From contig JBNLAN010000008.1 in NCBI GenBank assembly GCA_050302175.1, positions 1 through 64,000 on the forward strand: a stretch of 64,000 bases of DNA. The letters run 5' to 3'. A program made the position numbers and the translations under genes. This stretch comes from JBNLAN01 sp050302175 (GTDB lineage: Bacteria > Pseudomonadota > Zetaproteobacteria > Mariprofundales > Mariprofundaceae). Numbering within the stretch: position 1 is the stretch's first letter; every line of letters begins with the position of its first letter. Below are positions 33,349-42,370 of this stretch, one piece after another. The notes under the pieces were generated by a model. It made no database searches, had not been told where the DNA came from, and saw nothing but the letters and a program-made list of their open reading frames with translations.

Positions 33349-35511
33349 TCAGGATGCCAGTCGTCGCAACTCCTCATCTGCACGACGTAAATTACGACTT
33401 TGATCATGGCCCAATCTAAGCAACAGCTGCAAACCACGGCCAGGATTCTTCTTCCACAAACGTTTGAGCGCTGAGTGTTTCATCACCGCCACAACACAAT
33501 CCCGGGAAGCACGACCATCGGCAAGGCGCTTCCCGGGCTCCAGAAAAGAGACCTCGCCCACACTCATACCCGGCCCAAATTTTGCCAGTCGAATCTGCCG
33601 TTTTTTCGAATAGGGCAGCAAAACTTCAACCTCTCCCTGCAAAATAACAAACAGATCGGAGCTCTCCTCATCGACCCGGAACAGATAATCCCCTGCTGCG
33701 ATCTGTTTTGTGGAAAAAAAAGCTTCAATCTCAGCCCGGGCCTTGGGTTTGAAGCCGGAGAGCAACTCGCTCTCACCCAGACTCACAATTTGTTGCGCAT
33801 CTACTGATTCACCCAATGATTCCAGCAGGCGATCCTCCGCATACTCAAGCGCCCGCTCAGCATCGGCAAAAGTGCGAAAGCGCGTATCGGTATGGTATGG
33901 CACAACCCGCTCATGCCGGTGCCCTTCCCGCTTGACCAACCCCATGCTTCCCGGAACCTGCGATAAAACAAGCTCACCACCTTGCTTACGCATTGTTCCG
34001 GCAAGCTGCTCGATCATGCGGATGGCGGTAAGATCAACCTGCCCAACCCGGCGCATATCAAGAATGAGAAATTCAATTTTTTTGATATCTTCGCCAATGA
34101 CATCGAACAAACGATCCGCTGTGCCGAAAAACAGGGTTCCCTTTAAGTCGTAGCCAACGATGCGGTCGCCGCTCTCCTTAAGCAGATCGCGCTGACTGCG
34201 GGGCCTGCGTCGTAAGGAGGAGCGCTCAGCCGCCGTCCAGCGCCGATGCACCACCGCTGTGCTAACCTGCACACGAATAAACTCAATGACTGCCAACACG
34301 ACCCCAAGTCCTACAGCGATCATCAAGTCGTAAAATATCGTCACCGCTGTCACGGCCACCGCGATCACCCCGCCGATGCGCACGCTTGGCGTCTTCAACC
34401 ACAGGAAAATATCCTTGTCGAGCATGCCAAAAATAGCGACATGCAGAATAATGCCGGCGAACACGCTCACCGGCAGCACTGCGGCAATAGGCCCCATAAA
34501 CAAAATAAGCAGCAGGAAAAATGCGCCTGTGACGAGACCGGTCCATAACCGGCCTCCGCTACGAATCGCCACCAGGGTCGAACCGGTCGTGCCCGCTCCG
34601 GCCATTCCTCCGGCCAGGGAGGCCATCACATGCCCTGCTCCCTGTCCGATTAATTCGCGTCGGGCATCGTGGCGGCTGCCGGTCGCCACATCGGCTACTA
34701 CACTGGTCAGCAACGTATCGAGCGAAGCGAGCACAGCCAGTGCCAGCGCCGACGCAACCACCACTTTCCAGGGCAGTGCCACCACCCCCGACAGATCCCA
34801 GCCGAACTCGATGGCATCAATATGCGGCAAATCCCCCACGACCCATACCGATGGTGAACTCTTCGCAAACAACCAGCACAACAGATGGAATACAACAGTT
34901 CCAACCAAAAGCCCGAGTGCGGTGCCCGGTATGCGAGAAACATATTTCGGCAAAAACACCATGGTCAGCAAGGTGGCGGCTGCAGTTGCCGATGGTATCC
35001 AGCCCCCCTCGGAGAGGGTCAGATCAACCCCGCTACCGCTCAAAGCCGCCTGTTGAGAAAGTATCATCAGAATGCCTGTGCCAACCATGAATCCGGAAAC
35101 CACCGGGTAGGGAATAAATTTAATAAGATGCCCGAGCTGAAAAGCACCGATCAAGATTTGGAACACCCCTGCCATTGCCATGGTCACCAATGTTGCAGTA
35201 ACCAGCACCCCGCCGGAAAGCCCGGTCGCGGCAAGCGCAGCAATCGCACCGGAAAGCAGCACCAGTGTCGGGCCTGTCGGGGCGCTAACCAGCCCCTGCG
35301 TCCCCCTGAAAACCCCTGAGGCAATACACAGACAGGCGGCGGAGACCAGGCCGGAAAGTGCAGCGCTTGCGGCATCATGTGTATAGGGAAACCACAATGC
35401 GATACCAAAGGCCATGGCCTGAGGCAATACCAGCGCAGATGCGGAGAGCCCACCCCAGATATCACCGGTGGAAAAACTCTTGGGCGCCCTGTCCCTGAAA
35501 ACTGCCATCAT
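33349..35511 (-). CDS. SulP-family anion transporter with STAS and cyclic-nucleotide-binding domains
   Basis: A 720-residue membrane protein. Residues 1-400 hold about 11-12 transmembrane segments of the SulP/SLC26 fold (ASALVLPQAMAFGIALWFPY; TGPTLVLLSGAIAALAATG). A STAS domain follows (about 430-545: FLILDMRRVGQVDLTAIRMI). The C-terminal domain (about 575-690) is a cyclic-nucleotide-binding cassette: LFVILQGEVEVLLPY and GEVSFLEPGKRLADGRASRD. Substrate may be sulfate, bicarbonate or a dicarboxylate. No clear ribosome site precedes the ATG at 35511, but TATAAT lies at 35515-35520 on the minus strand, which would give an almost leaderless message. Confidence 0.88.
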   Translation of the reverse strand: MMAVFRDRAPKSFSTGDIWGGLSASALVLPQAMAFGIALWFPYTHDAASAALSGLVSAACLCIASGVFRGTQGLVSAPTGPTLVLLSGAIAALAATGLSGGVLVTATLVTMAMAGVFQILIGAFQLGHLIKFIPYPVVSGFMVGTGILMILSQQAALSGSGVDLTLSEGGWIPSATAAATLLTMVFLPKYVSRIPGTALGLLVGTVVFHLLCWLFAKSSPSVWVVGDLPHIDAIEFGWDLSGVVALPWKVVVASALALAVLASLDTLLTSVVADVATGSRHDARRELIGQGAGHVMASLAGGMAGAGTTGSTLVAIRSGGRLWTGLVTGAFFLLLILFMGPIAAVLPVSVFAGIILHVAIFGMLDKDIFLWLKTPSVRIGGVIAVAVTAVTIFYDLMIAVGLGVVLAVIEFIRVQVSTAVVHRRWTAAERSSLRRRPRSQRDLLKESGDRIVGYDLKGTLFFGTADRLFDVIGEDIKKIEFLILDMRRVGQVDLTAIRMIEQLAGTMRKQGGELVLSQVPGSMGLVKREGHRHERVVPYHTDTRFRTFADAERALEYAEDRLLESLGESVDAQQIVSLGESELLSGFKPKARAEIEAFFSTKQIAAGDYLFRVDEESSDLFVILQGEVEVLLPYSKKRQIRLAKFGPGMSVGEVSFLEPGKRLADGRASRDCVVAVMKHSALKRLWKKNPGRGLQLLLRLGHDQSRNLRRADEELRRLAS

Positions 35512-35567
35512 GTGATTATACTAGCCGCAAGTTACGAATTTCGCAGCGTAAAAACGGACTCTCCCAG

Positions 35568-37214
35568 TTACTGTTGGAGAATTAGCGACGGACTGATATC
35601 GGCCGGAGGCGCTTTCCCCATCATTTCCAAGAGCGTTGCAGCAAGATGGGAAAGCCCCGGTGTTGATTCCACCGTATCGGAATCGCTCGGCTGGCGAAGA
35701 TGATAGGAACCGTCATAGGCCGGATCGAACAGGATGCAAGGCACCGGATTGATGGAGTGCTTGGTCGAGGCTTCAGAGCCTTTGCCTGCCTGCACCGTCA
35801 TCTCCTCGGCATTGCCATGATCAGCGGTGATCAACGCCGCCCCTCCGGCTTTTTGCAGCGCATCGCAAATCCGCCCCAAGGCTGCATCCACCGTCTCGAT
35901 CGCTTTCACTGCCGCTTCCATTTTGCCGCAGTGGCCGACCATATCGGCATTGGCGAAGTTGATCAGGCCGAACCCATAGCCGCCGGATGCAATCAATTCG
36001 ACCGCCTTATCGGCAATCTCCATCGCCTTCATTTGCGGCTTGTCGGAAAAAGTAATGCCCTTGTCGGAAGGAATTAAAATATAATCCTCCATCGAGGCAT
36101 CGAGCGGTTCACGATAACCGCCGTTGAAAAAGAAGGTGACATGCGGGTATTTCTGGGTCTCGGTCAGACGGAACTGTTTGACTCCCATCCTCAGCAAACG
36201 CCTGCCGAATGGATTAGCTACTTTGGTAGGGCCCATCAACTGTAGTTCGGGCAAGTTACGATCCTCGTCGTACACCATCATGCCGGCATAAACCACATCG
36301 GGGCCTTTACCATTCACGCCGCCACGATCGAAGCCGGAGAAATCCTCCAGGCAAAAGGCTTCGGTAATCTCGATGGCGCGATCGCCACGGAAATTGACCA
36401 TCACCACGGCATCGCCATCTTCGATCGTGCCAAGCGGCCGATCCGCCTCGTCCACCAGCACGAAGCCCGGGATGTCCTGATCGACGATCCCTGGTGTTTC
36501 GGCACGAAAATGCTCAATCGCCTCCATCATACTGTGGAAACGCCTCTCTGAACGCCCATGCACCATGATGTCCCAGCCCTCACCCACCTTCGTCCAATCG
36601 TGGTCGCGATCCATCACAATACGCTCTCGCCCGCCGCCGGATGCAAAAGCGTAGTCAAAACCGTTGCCATTCATCTCCGAGAAAATCTTTTCCATGGGCA
36701 GGATATAATTCTGCGCACTCTGGATGCCAACATCGCGACCATCGAGCAGTGCATGCAGGCGGAGTCTCTTGACGCCCTGCTTTGCCGCATAGCGGATCAG
36801 CGCCTCGAAATGCTCGGTATGCGAATGAATATTGCCATCAGAGAGCAATCCCATCAGGTGCAGCGTGCCGCCCTGCTGCCCGGTAGCGATCACCTTGCGC
36901 AAAGCCCCGGATTCGTAGAACGATCCATCCGCAATCGCCTTTTTGATCCGGGTCGGCCCCTGATCGAGAATATGGCCTGCGCCCATGGTGAGATGGCCCA
37001 CCTCGGAGCCGCCGAGATCTTTGCCGTTGGGCAGCCCGACGTACGGACCATGCGTCAACAGTTGTGTATGCGCATAATCGCGCCAAAGACGATCGAAATT
37101 GGGCGTAGAAGCCCTGGCAACAGCATCCTCCGTTCCGCCCGAGCCCAATCCCCAGCCATCCATTACGATCAGCAGCACCGGGGACTTATTTGCGAAATGC
37201 TCTACCAAACTCAT
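35568..37214 (-). CDS. gpmI: 2,3-bisphosphoglycerate-independent phosphoglycerate mutase
   Basis: A 548-residue alkaline-phosphatase-superfamily enzyme. Key blocks: VLLIVMDGWGLGS (first metal Asp), GGSEVGHLTMGAGHI with the phospho-serine nucleophile, LRLHALLDGRDV, GGRERIVMDRDHDW and the C-terminal ITADHGNAEEM. It interconverts 3- and 2-phosphoglycerate in glycolysis and gluconeogenesis, with Mn as cofactor. AGGAGAATGA precedes the ATG. It diverges from a cytochrome c gene; SulP follows 56 bases downstream. Confidence 0.95.
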   Translation of the reverse strand: MSLVEHFANKSPVLLIVMDGWGLGSGGTEDAVARASTPNFDRLWRDYAHTQLLTHGPYVGLPNGKDLGGSEVGHLTMGAGHILDQGPTRIKKAIADGSFYESGALRKVIATGQQGGTLHLMGLLSDGNIHSHTEHFEALIRYAAKQGVKRLRLHALLDGRDVGIQSAQNYILPMEKIFSEMNGNGFDYAFASGGGRERIVMDRDHDWTKVGEGWDIMVHGRSERRFHSMMEAIEHFRAETPGIVDQDIPGFVLVDEADRPLGTIEDGDAVVMVNFRGDRAIEITEAFCLEDFSGFDRGGVNGKGPDVVYAGMMVYDEDRNLPELQLMGPTKVANPFGRRLLRMGVKQFRLTETQKYPHVTFFFNGGYREPLDASMEDYILIPSDKGITFSDKPQMKAMEIADKAVELIASGGYGFGLINFANADMVGHCGKMEAAVKAIETVDAALGRICDALQKAGGAALITADHGNAEEMTVQAGKGSEASTKHSINPVPCILFDPAYDGSYHLRQPSDSDTVESTPGLSHLAATLLEMMGKAPPADISPSLILQQ

Positions 37215-37332
37215 TCATTCTCCTGCTAGAAAGGCCGGGCATCATAACAAACCTGTCGCTGTTTGCATCTCAATTTCGCCCGCAACGGTTTGGATGTATA
37301 CTACACTCAATCAAGCGCCCGAGAGGTCTCCC

Positions 37333-37722
37333 ATGCATCGACAGATCCGTTCCGCACTGATTTTGCTTGCTGTTTTCACACTCGCTGCCTGCTCCGATCA
37401 GGCATCGGATTCATCATCCGTCGGACAGGTACTCGATACCATCTCTGCCGAAACCAGTCAGGGGGCCGAGCTCGCACGCGCAAAATGCGCCTCCTGCCAC
37501 AACCTGACCCAGAGTCGCCGAAAAATTGGCCCCGGCCTCAAAGGCATCTATGGCAAAAAACCAGGCATCACCGGCGTACCGTTCGAAGTATGGGATGAAA
37601 CCGCACTCGATCACTGGCTGGCCGGACCAACAGATGTCAAACCGGGTACTCCAATGGCCATTCCTGGGCTTAAAGACGAAAAAGAACGGCAAGCCATCAT
37701 CAGCTACCTCAAGCAAATCTGA
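37333..37722 (+). CDS. Cytochrome c lipoprotein (monoheme)
   Basis: A 129-residue precursor with a lipobox LAAC (Cys20), a heme site CASCH (Cys52, Cys55, His56) and a distal Met in TPMAIPG (Met108). The GPGLKGIYGKKPG loop is typical of class I c-type cytochromes near c550/c2. The N-terminus suggests it is tethered to the outer leaflet of the inner membrane or to the outer membrane. ATG chosen at 37333, near GAGAGGTCTCCC. The gene precedes a SCO gene and lies close to the oxidase-like cluster, making it a candidate electron donor. Confidence 0.9.
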   Translation: MHRQIRSALILLAVFTLAACSDQASDSSSVGQVLDTISAETSQGAELARAKCASCHNLTQSRRKIGPGLKGIYGKKPGITGVPFEVWDETALDHWLAGPTDVKPGTPMAIPGLKDEKERQAIISYLKQI

Positions 37723-37801
37723 AGATTTTCCACCACGGACATTTGAACACCACACCCTGTCGGCGCATAATGCCTGCCAATATTGATCCGGAGAATTTCT
37801 C

Positions 37802-38398
37802 ATGCCCAAAAAACAGCTAATCATCCCCGTAGTCGTGTTGATACTGGCGCTTTCACTAAGTGCTTTTGGGCTTTACCAGCTGAATAAAATTCCGGCACCG
37901 AAGTTCCCGGAAATTTCGACGAAGTTCAGTCTCATGAGTGATCATGGGCGCGTAAGCTCCGATGAGATGAAAGGAAAAGTTGGACTCATCTTTTTTGGCT
38001 ATACGCACTGCCCGGATGTATGCCCCACCACCATGCTAACCGTCTCCTCCACTCTGAAAAAACTGAATGCCGCCGAGCGTGCGAAGGTTCGAAGCTACTT
38101 TATCAGCATCGATCCGGAACGGGACTCGCCAAAGCAGGCTTCCGAGTTTGCACACCATTTTAATCCCGATCTGATCGGCTTAAGTGGCAGCATGGAAGAA
38201 ATCACGGCTGCAGCCGAAGCCTTCAAGGTCGGCTATGAAAAGGATAAGCCCAACAAAAAGGGCAACTATGACATTGCACATTCCACTTATATTTTTCTGG
38301 TACGCCCGGATGGAGAGCTCGGCGACCTGATTGGACATGCCGATTCTCCCAATGACATTGCAGAAAAGGTGCGATACTGGCTGAAGTGGGCTGACTAA
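37802..38398 (+). CDS. SCO1/SenC-family copper chaperone (first copy)
   Basis: A 198-residue membrane-anchored thioredoxin-like protein. An N-terminal helix (IIPVVVLILALSLSAFGLY) anchors it to the inner membrane; the copper site is Cys70 and Cys74 in THCPDVCPTT and His160 in DIAHSTYIF. SCO proteins deliver copper to, or reduce the thiols of, the CuA centre of oxidase subunit II. Together with the CuA-type gene at 42371 this points to assembly of the nearby oxidase-like complex. It follows a cytochrome c gene and is convergent with the MFS gene. Confidence 0.93.
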   Translation: MPKKQLIIPVVVLILALSLSAFGLYQLNKIPAPKFPEISTKFSLMSDHGRVSSDEMKGKVGLIFFGYTHCPDVCPTTMLTVSSTLKKLNAAERAKVRSYFISIDPERDSPKQASEFAHHFNPDLIGLSGSMEEITAAAEAFKVGYEKDKPNKKGNYDIAHSTYIFLVRPDGELGDLIGHADSPNDIAEKVRYWLKWAD

Positions 38399-38414
38399 AA
38401 ACCCGCTTTGATGA

Positions 38415-39779
38415 TTACGCCGAGGCGTGAGATGCCGCCAGTTGAGCAGCCTCCTCTGAATTGAACTGTTGCTTATCCACCCTGAGGTACGCCACCTGAT
38501 CCTCAGCAATAATTTTGACCTCGTGCACACCCTTGAGTCCGACCAGTGAGGACTCCAGCAGGGTTACACCTTGCTCGTCCACGCCATCCAAATGAATCAT
38601 ATGCGTGCTCAAATATGCGGGCATGCGCATGCCGAGAGAAAATAGCACCCAAACAAAGGCCGCCGCCGCACAGGCCAAAAAAACGCCATGCACGCCAAAT
38701 GAGCCGTAGATTGCGCCGCCAAATGCCCCGCCCAGAAAAGCCCCGAAAAATTGAGATGTTGAGTAAACGCCCATGGCCGTACCCTTGCTGTCCACCGGCG
38801 CCATACGCGAAATCAGCGAAGGTAGGCTGGCTTCCAGCACATTGAACGCGACAAAAAACAGCCAGAGCCCCAGTGAAACGCTCAGCAGGGATTCATGCAG
38901 CACACCAAGCATGACTTCGGCAGTCACCATCATGCCCACACAGGCAACAAACACCTGTTTCATCTTGCGTTTTTTCTCACCGATAATAATCAGCGGCACC
39001 ATACCGAATACCGAAGCGGCGAGGATCGGCAGATAAAACCAGGCGTGCTGGTCACTACTCAGACCGAGCTCATCGCGCAGCACAAAAGGCAGCGCTGTAA
39101 ACATCGCCATCATGATGCCATGCTGAATCATGATACCGACATCAAGCCGCAATAACTGCCGATCAAAAACAATGTTTTTTAATTGCGCCGGCACAGCCGC
39201 CACATCACGATGGAAATGGCTTATCACAGGAGTCGGCACTAGCAGATAGAGCACGGCAATACCCGCCAATGCCAATACAGCGGTAAACCAGAAAATACCC
39301 GAAACATTGAAAATATTATTCAAAAATGGGCCAATAATCAGTGCCAGCATAAACGACATGCCGATGGATACACCCATAATCGCCATCGCCTTGGTCCGCT
39401 CCTCTTCACGCGTCAAATCTGCCAATAGTGCCATCATGGCAGCTGCAATCGCGCCCGCCCCTTGTAGTGCACGCCCGATGATGACACCCCAGATCGAATC
39501 CGACATGGCGGCAACCACACTGCCGATGATAAACAGTAGCAATCCAGCGGTAATGACCGGTTTGCGCCCGAAACGGTCTGAAAGCATGCCGAACGGAATC
39601 TGGAAAATGGCCATGGTCAGCCCGTAAATACCGAGCGCCAGACCAATCAGCGTGTGTGTGGCCCCCTCAAGCCCCTCCGCATAGAGCGAAAAAACCGGAA
39701 GCACCATAAACAGACCCAACATGCGCAGGCCATAAATACCGGCCAGCGAAAACGTGCCGCGACGTTCCAGAGAATTCAT
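38415..39779 (-). CDS. YajR-like MFS transporter with C-terminal ferredoxin-like domain
   Basis: A 454-residue protein with 12 predicted membrane segments and the MFS motif A GMLSDRFGRKPVI. The C-terminal 65 residues after the last helix (from about 390: STHMIHLDGVDEQGVTLLES, LKGVHEVKIIAED, VAYLRVDKQ) form a beta-alpha-beta ferredoxin-like/HMA-type domain. The combination and the length agree with E. coli YajR and its YAM domain. Unlike HMA metal domains, no CxxC is seen. Cargo unknown. It lies just downstream of ctaA on the same strand. Confidence 0.8.
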   Translation of the reverse strand: MNSLERRGTFSLAGIYGLRMLGLFMVLPVFSLYAEGLEGATHTLIGLALGIYGLTMAIFQIPFGMLSDRFGRKPVITAGLLLFIIGSVVAAMSDSIWGVIIGRALQGAGAIAAAMMALLADLTREEERTKAMAIMGVSIGMSFMLALIIGPFLNNIFNVSGIFWFTAVLALAGIAVLYLLVPTPVISHFHRDVAAVPAQLKNIVFDRQLLRLDVGIMIQHGIMMAMFTALPFVLRDELGLSSDQHAWFYLPILAASVFGMVPLIIIGEKKRKMKQVFVACVGMMVTAEVMLGVLHESLLSVSLGLWLFFVAFNVLEASLPSLISRMAPVDSKGTAMGVYSTSQFFGAFLGGAFGGAIYGSFGVHGVFLACAAAAFVWVLFSLGMRMPAYLSTHMIHLDGVDEQGVTLLESSLVGLKGVHEVKIIAEDQVAYLRVDKQQFNSEEAAQLAASHASA

Positions 39780-39798
39780 CAAGGCTTGATCCTTAGGT

Positions 39799-40851
39799 TC
39801 AGGTATTTCTGGACAATTTCAATGTCCGCAGAGTAAACAGTGCAGTTGCAAACAGCAGCATCGCCCCCCCCTGATGCGCCACCCCCAGCGGCACAGGAAC
39901 CGCCAGCAGCAAAGTGGTCACACCAAGTAGAAACTGAATGATCCCCATGCCCAGCATCAGGTTCATGCCCAGTCGTGCGCGCCCGGCCAGGTCGAAGCGG
40001 CGTGAGTAATACCACAGCGCAAACAGGCAGAGCAGCACAGTTTCGGCCAGCAAGCGGTGATCGAACTGAACCGCGGCAATATTCTCGAAGAAGTTTTTGT
40101 AGAAAGGCGTCAGCATTCCATAACCTTCCGGGATAAAATGACCATCCATTAGCGGAAAGGTATTGTATGCAAAGCCCGCTTTCAGGCCTGCAACAAAGCC
40201 TCCTGCGCCCACCGTTATAAATACCAGCAATGCAAATGCAGCCACCAGCCTGCGCAAAGGCGAGGTGTCATACAAAGAGGCGTTGTTTTTCGGATACAGC
40301 AGACCAATACCCACCCAAAAGATGTAGGCAAAAATGACAAAAGCCGCCAGAAGATGTGCTGTCAGGCGATACTGGCTGACATGCGGATTATCGAAGCCGC
40401 TGCTGACCATATACCAGCCGAGCACACCCTGCAGGCCACCCAGCACAAACATGGTTGCCAGCTGTGGCGTCAATGATTTTCTGATCTTCCCTGCAATCAG
40501 GAAATAACCAAACGGAGCCAGAAAAAACACGCCGATCAGTCGACCCCATACACGGTGGATATATTCGAGCATGAAGATGCCCTTATACCCTTCCAGATCC
40601 ATATCAGGGTTGAGCTCAAAAAATTCCGGAATTTTTTTGTAGTGTGCGAACGACTCCAGCCACTCGGCTTCGGACAGGGGCGGAATCCAGCCCATCAGCG
40701 GATCCCAGGTCATCATCGACAAACCGGAGTGGGTCAGTCTCGTGGCACCACCAATAACCAGCATAATAAAAATGGCTGCACAGACCAGCAGCAGCCATAT
40801 GGCAATCTGCCGATCATTCCGCAATGTGGACTCAGTTGTTATTGCACTCAA
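39799..40851 (-). CDS. ctaA: Heme A synthase (CtaA/COX15)
   Basis: A 350-residue membrane protein with about eight membrane segments and family histidines in EYIHRVWGRLIGV, TAHLLAAFVIF, FDHRLLAETVL and VAHQGGAMLLF. The N-terminal block MLVIGGATRLTHSGLSMM is diagnostic of COX15. It oxidises heme O to heme A. TTG start at 40851, four bases after the stop of the oxidase-like subunit I gene and with GGAGGGG upstream, so the two are translationally linked. The presence of CtaA in this operon, together with ctaB at 45 kb, shows that heme A is made. Confidence 0.9.
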   Translation of the reverse strand: MSAITTESTLRNDRQIAIWLLLVCAAIFIMLVIGGATRLTHSGLSMMTWDPLMGWIPPLSEAEWLESFAHYKKIPEFFELNPDMDLEGYKGIFMLEYIHRVWGRLIGVFFLAPFGYFLIAGKIRKSLTPQLATMFVLGGLQGVLGWYMVSSGFDNPHVSQYRLTAHLLAAFVIFAYIFWVGIGLLYPKNNASLYDTSPLRRLVAAFALLVFITVGAGGFVAGLKAGFAYNTFPLMDGHFIPEGYGMLTPFYKNFFENIAAVQFDHRLLAETVLLCLFALWYYSRRFDLAGRARLGMNLMLGMGIIQFLLGVTTLLLAVPVPLGVAHQGGAMLLFATALFTLRTLKLSRNT

Positions 40852-40853
40852 AA

Positions 40854-42224
40854 CTACCCCTCCGCCTGCTTCTGCCCGGCCCTGCCACGAAAAAACACCG
40901 GTAACACCACTGCTGCAAACAGGATTCCGCTCAATACGGCAACCACACCACCCAGACCAACAAGATCCTGTGGAGTTACAAACGCCTGCACCCCAATATC
41001 CTGTGTTGTGCCGACCACCTTGCGCTTCATGCCATGGCCACCGCCCCATGCCAGTCCGATAATGTGGATCAGCTGGCCGGTTGCATACGCATACACCTGA
41101 ATTCGCGCCCACTTGAAATTTGGAGCCTCATAGCCAAACAGCGGCAGCCAGTAATAGGTCATAGCCATGAATGCCATGGTCACAGCCACAATCGAACCAT
41201 GGTAATGAGCCGTAATCAAAGTACTGCTCTCACCAATAAACAGCCCGAGCACACCACCCACGCCAAACAACAAGATAGAGAAAAGGAGTGCGGCTTTAAG
41301 GTAGCTCTGACCATGTGTTTCTGTGCAGCCTCGCAATACCGCCCAGATAACTGCACCACCCACCACAAATGCAGCCACGCCATTCCCGTCCTGCATCAGC
41401 CAGACGAACCACTTGAAAAACCCGGGATCTGTCAGCTCATAGTTCACGAAGGCAAGCGGTGTCAGAAATACGGAAGCAACGCCCACCAGGAAAAGCAGCA
41501 TCACCAGACGCGGCGAAAGCGGAATATCTGCGCCGCAAATCGTGGCCAGCCAAAGCCACGCCACCACCATCAAAGCAGTGTGAGCGTATTGCAATACATG
41601 GCCGCCAGCCCAGAACAGGGTTTCGTAATAGGTGCGGCTCTCATCAATAGCTGGCATGTGGAAATAGGTCCATGCCAGTGCAACGATTGCGACCAGTGCA
41701 GCCATGGACGCAGTCCAGATACCGAAGCGCAGCGTACTCTCACCATCAGCCTTGCGAAAACCGGCATATGGTGCACTCAACAACTCGCGCAATACCAGCA
41801 GCAGCAAACCACCGCCAAGCAACATCAGCCCTTTAAAAAACCACCTGTTCTCCAGCATCGGCACATAGTTATTGGTCAGCGGATTGGCATCCGCAAGAAG
41901 CGGTGCTACACCGGCAAACACGCCGCCCAGAACAAACAGCAGCATGGCAATACGACTGATGCCGGGCCACCTGCTCCCCTCATTCAGGCTCCAGAACACG
42001 CCGGCAATGGCCAGCAGCCACCAGAGCACAGTAAAATCAACATGCAAAACCAGTGCTGTATAAAAAAAGTCTTTCCACGGCATCTCATATGTGGTGCGTG
42101 CCAGAGCCAGCAGCAGCGGATAAACACCAGAAGCCAGCAAAAAGCCAACTGCGATGGTTAGCCAGCCGGAGGCAAGGTGCCTGCTGCTGCCGGGAATAAT
42201 AGGCAAGGAGTAATATGTTTTCAT
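40854..42224 (-). CDS. Heme-copper oxidase subunit I-like protein lacking two CuB histidines
   Basis: A 456-residue protein with about 12-13 predicted membrane segments. By hand alignment with oxidase subunit I: low-spin heme ligand His61 (LHVDFTVLWW), TM6 GGHVLQY with His209 and Tyr213 at the Cu-His/Tyr distance, and TM10 AHYHGSIV with His340 and His342. But where subunit I has adjacent His-His in TM7, here FVNYELTDPGF (about residues 259-269) has Asn-Tyr, and no HH pair occurs anywhere. The DPG after it recalls the B-type (ba3) family. ctaA follows directly; a CuA subunit gene precedes it. It may not reduce oxygen. GAGGAAAAAGCAA precedes the ATG. Confidence 0.65.
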   Translation of the reverse strand: MKTYYSLPIIPGSSRHLASGWLTIAVGFLLASGVYPLLLALARTTYEMPWKDFFYTALVLHVDFTVLWWLLAIAGVFWSLNEGSRWPGISRIAMLLFVLGGVFAGVAPLLADANPLTNNYVPMLENRWFFKGLMLLGGGLLLLVLRELLSAPYAGFRKADGESTLRFGIWTASMAALVAIVALAWTYFHMPAIDESRTYYETLFWAGGHVLQYAHTALMVVAWLWLATICGADIPLSPRLVMLLFLVGVASVFLTPLAFVNYELTDPGFFKWFVWLMQDGNGVAAFVVGGAVIWAVLRGCTETHGQSYLKAALLFSILLFGVGGVLGLFIGESSTLITAHYHGSIVAVTMAFMAMTYYWLPLFGYEAPNFKWARIQVYAYATGQLIHIIGLAWGGGHGMKRKVVGTTQDIGVQAFVTPQDLVGLGGVVAVLSGILFAAVVLPVFFRGRAGQKQAEG

Positions 42225-42236
42225 TTGCTTTTTCCT

Positions 42237-42302
42237 CTACGGTCGTGCCGTTTTACAATCACCACCTGGCTGCCACCAGTTTGAATAAATTCGGAGCGGC
42301 AT
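42237..42302 (-). CDS. Possible 21-codon upstream ORF in the leader of the oxidase-like gene
   Basis: A short frame in the 146 bases between the CuA gene and the subunit I-like gene; the product ends WWQPGGDCKTARP. Its stop lies over the start of the ribosome site of the next gene. No good ribosome site precedes its ATG, so translation is doubtful; I list it because the Trp/Gly-rich end is unusual. Confidence 0.25.
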   Translation of the reverse strand: MPLRIYSNWWQPGGDCKTARP

Positions 42303-42370
42303 GATAACAGTTAGACTACCGGCAGGCATCCATGCATCCGACGCGGCTATTTGGAACCTGCTATCTGCCA

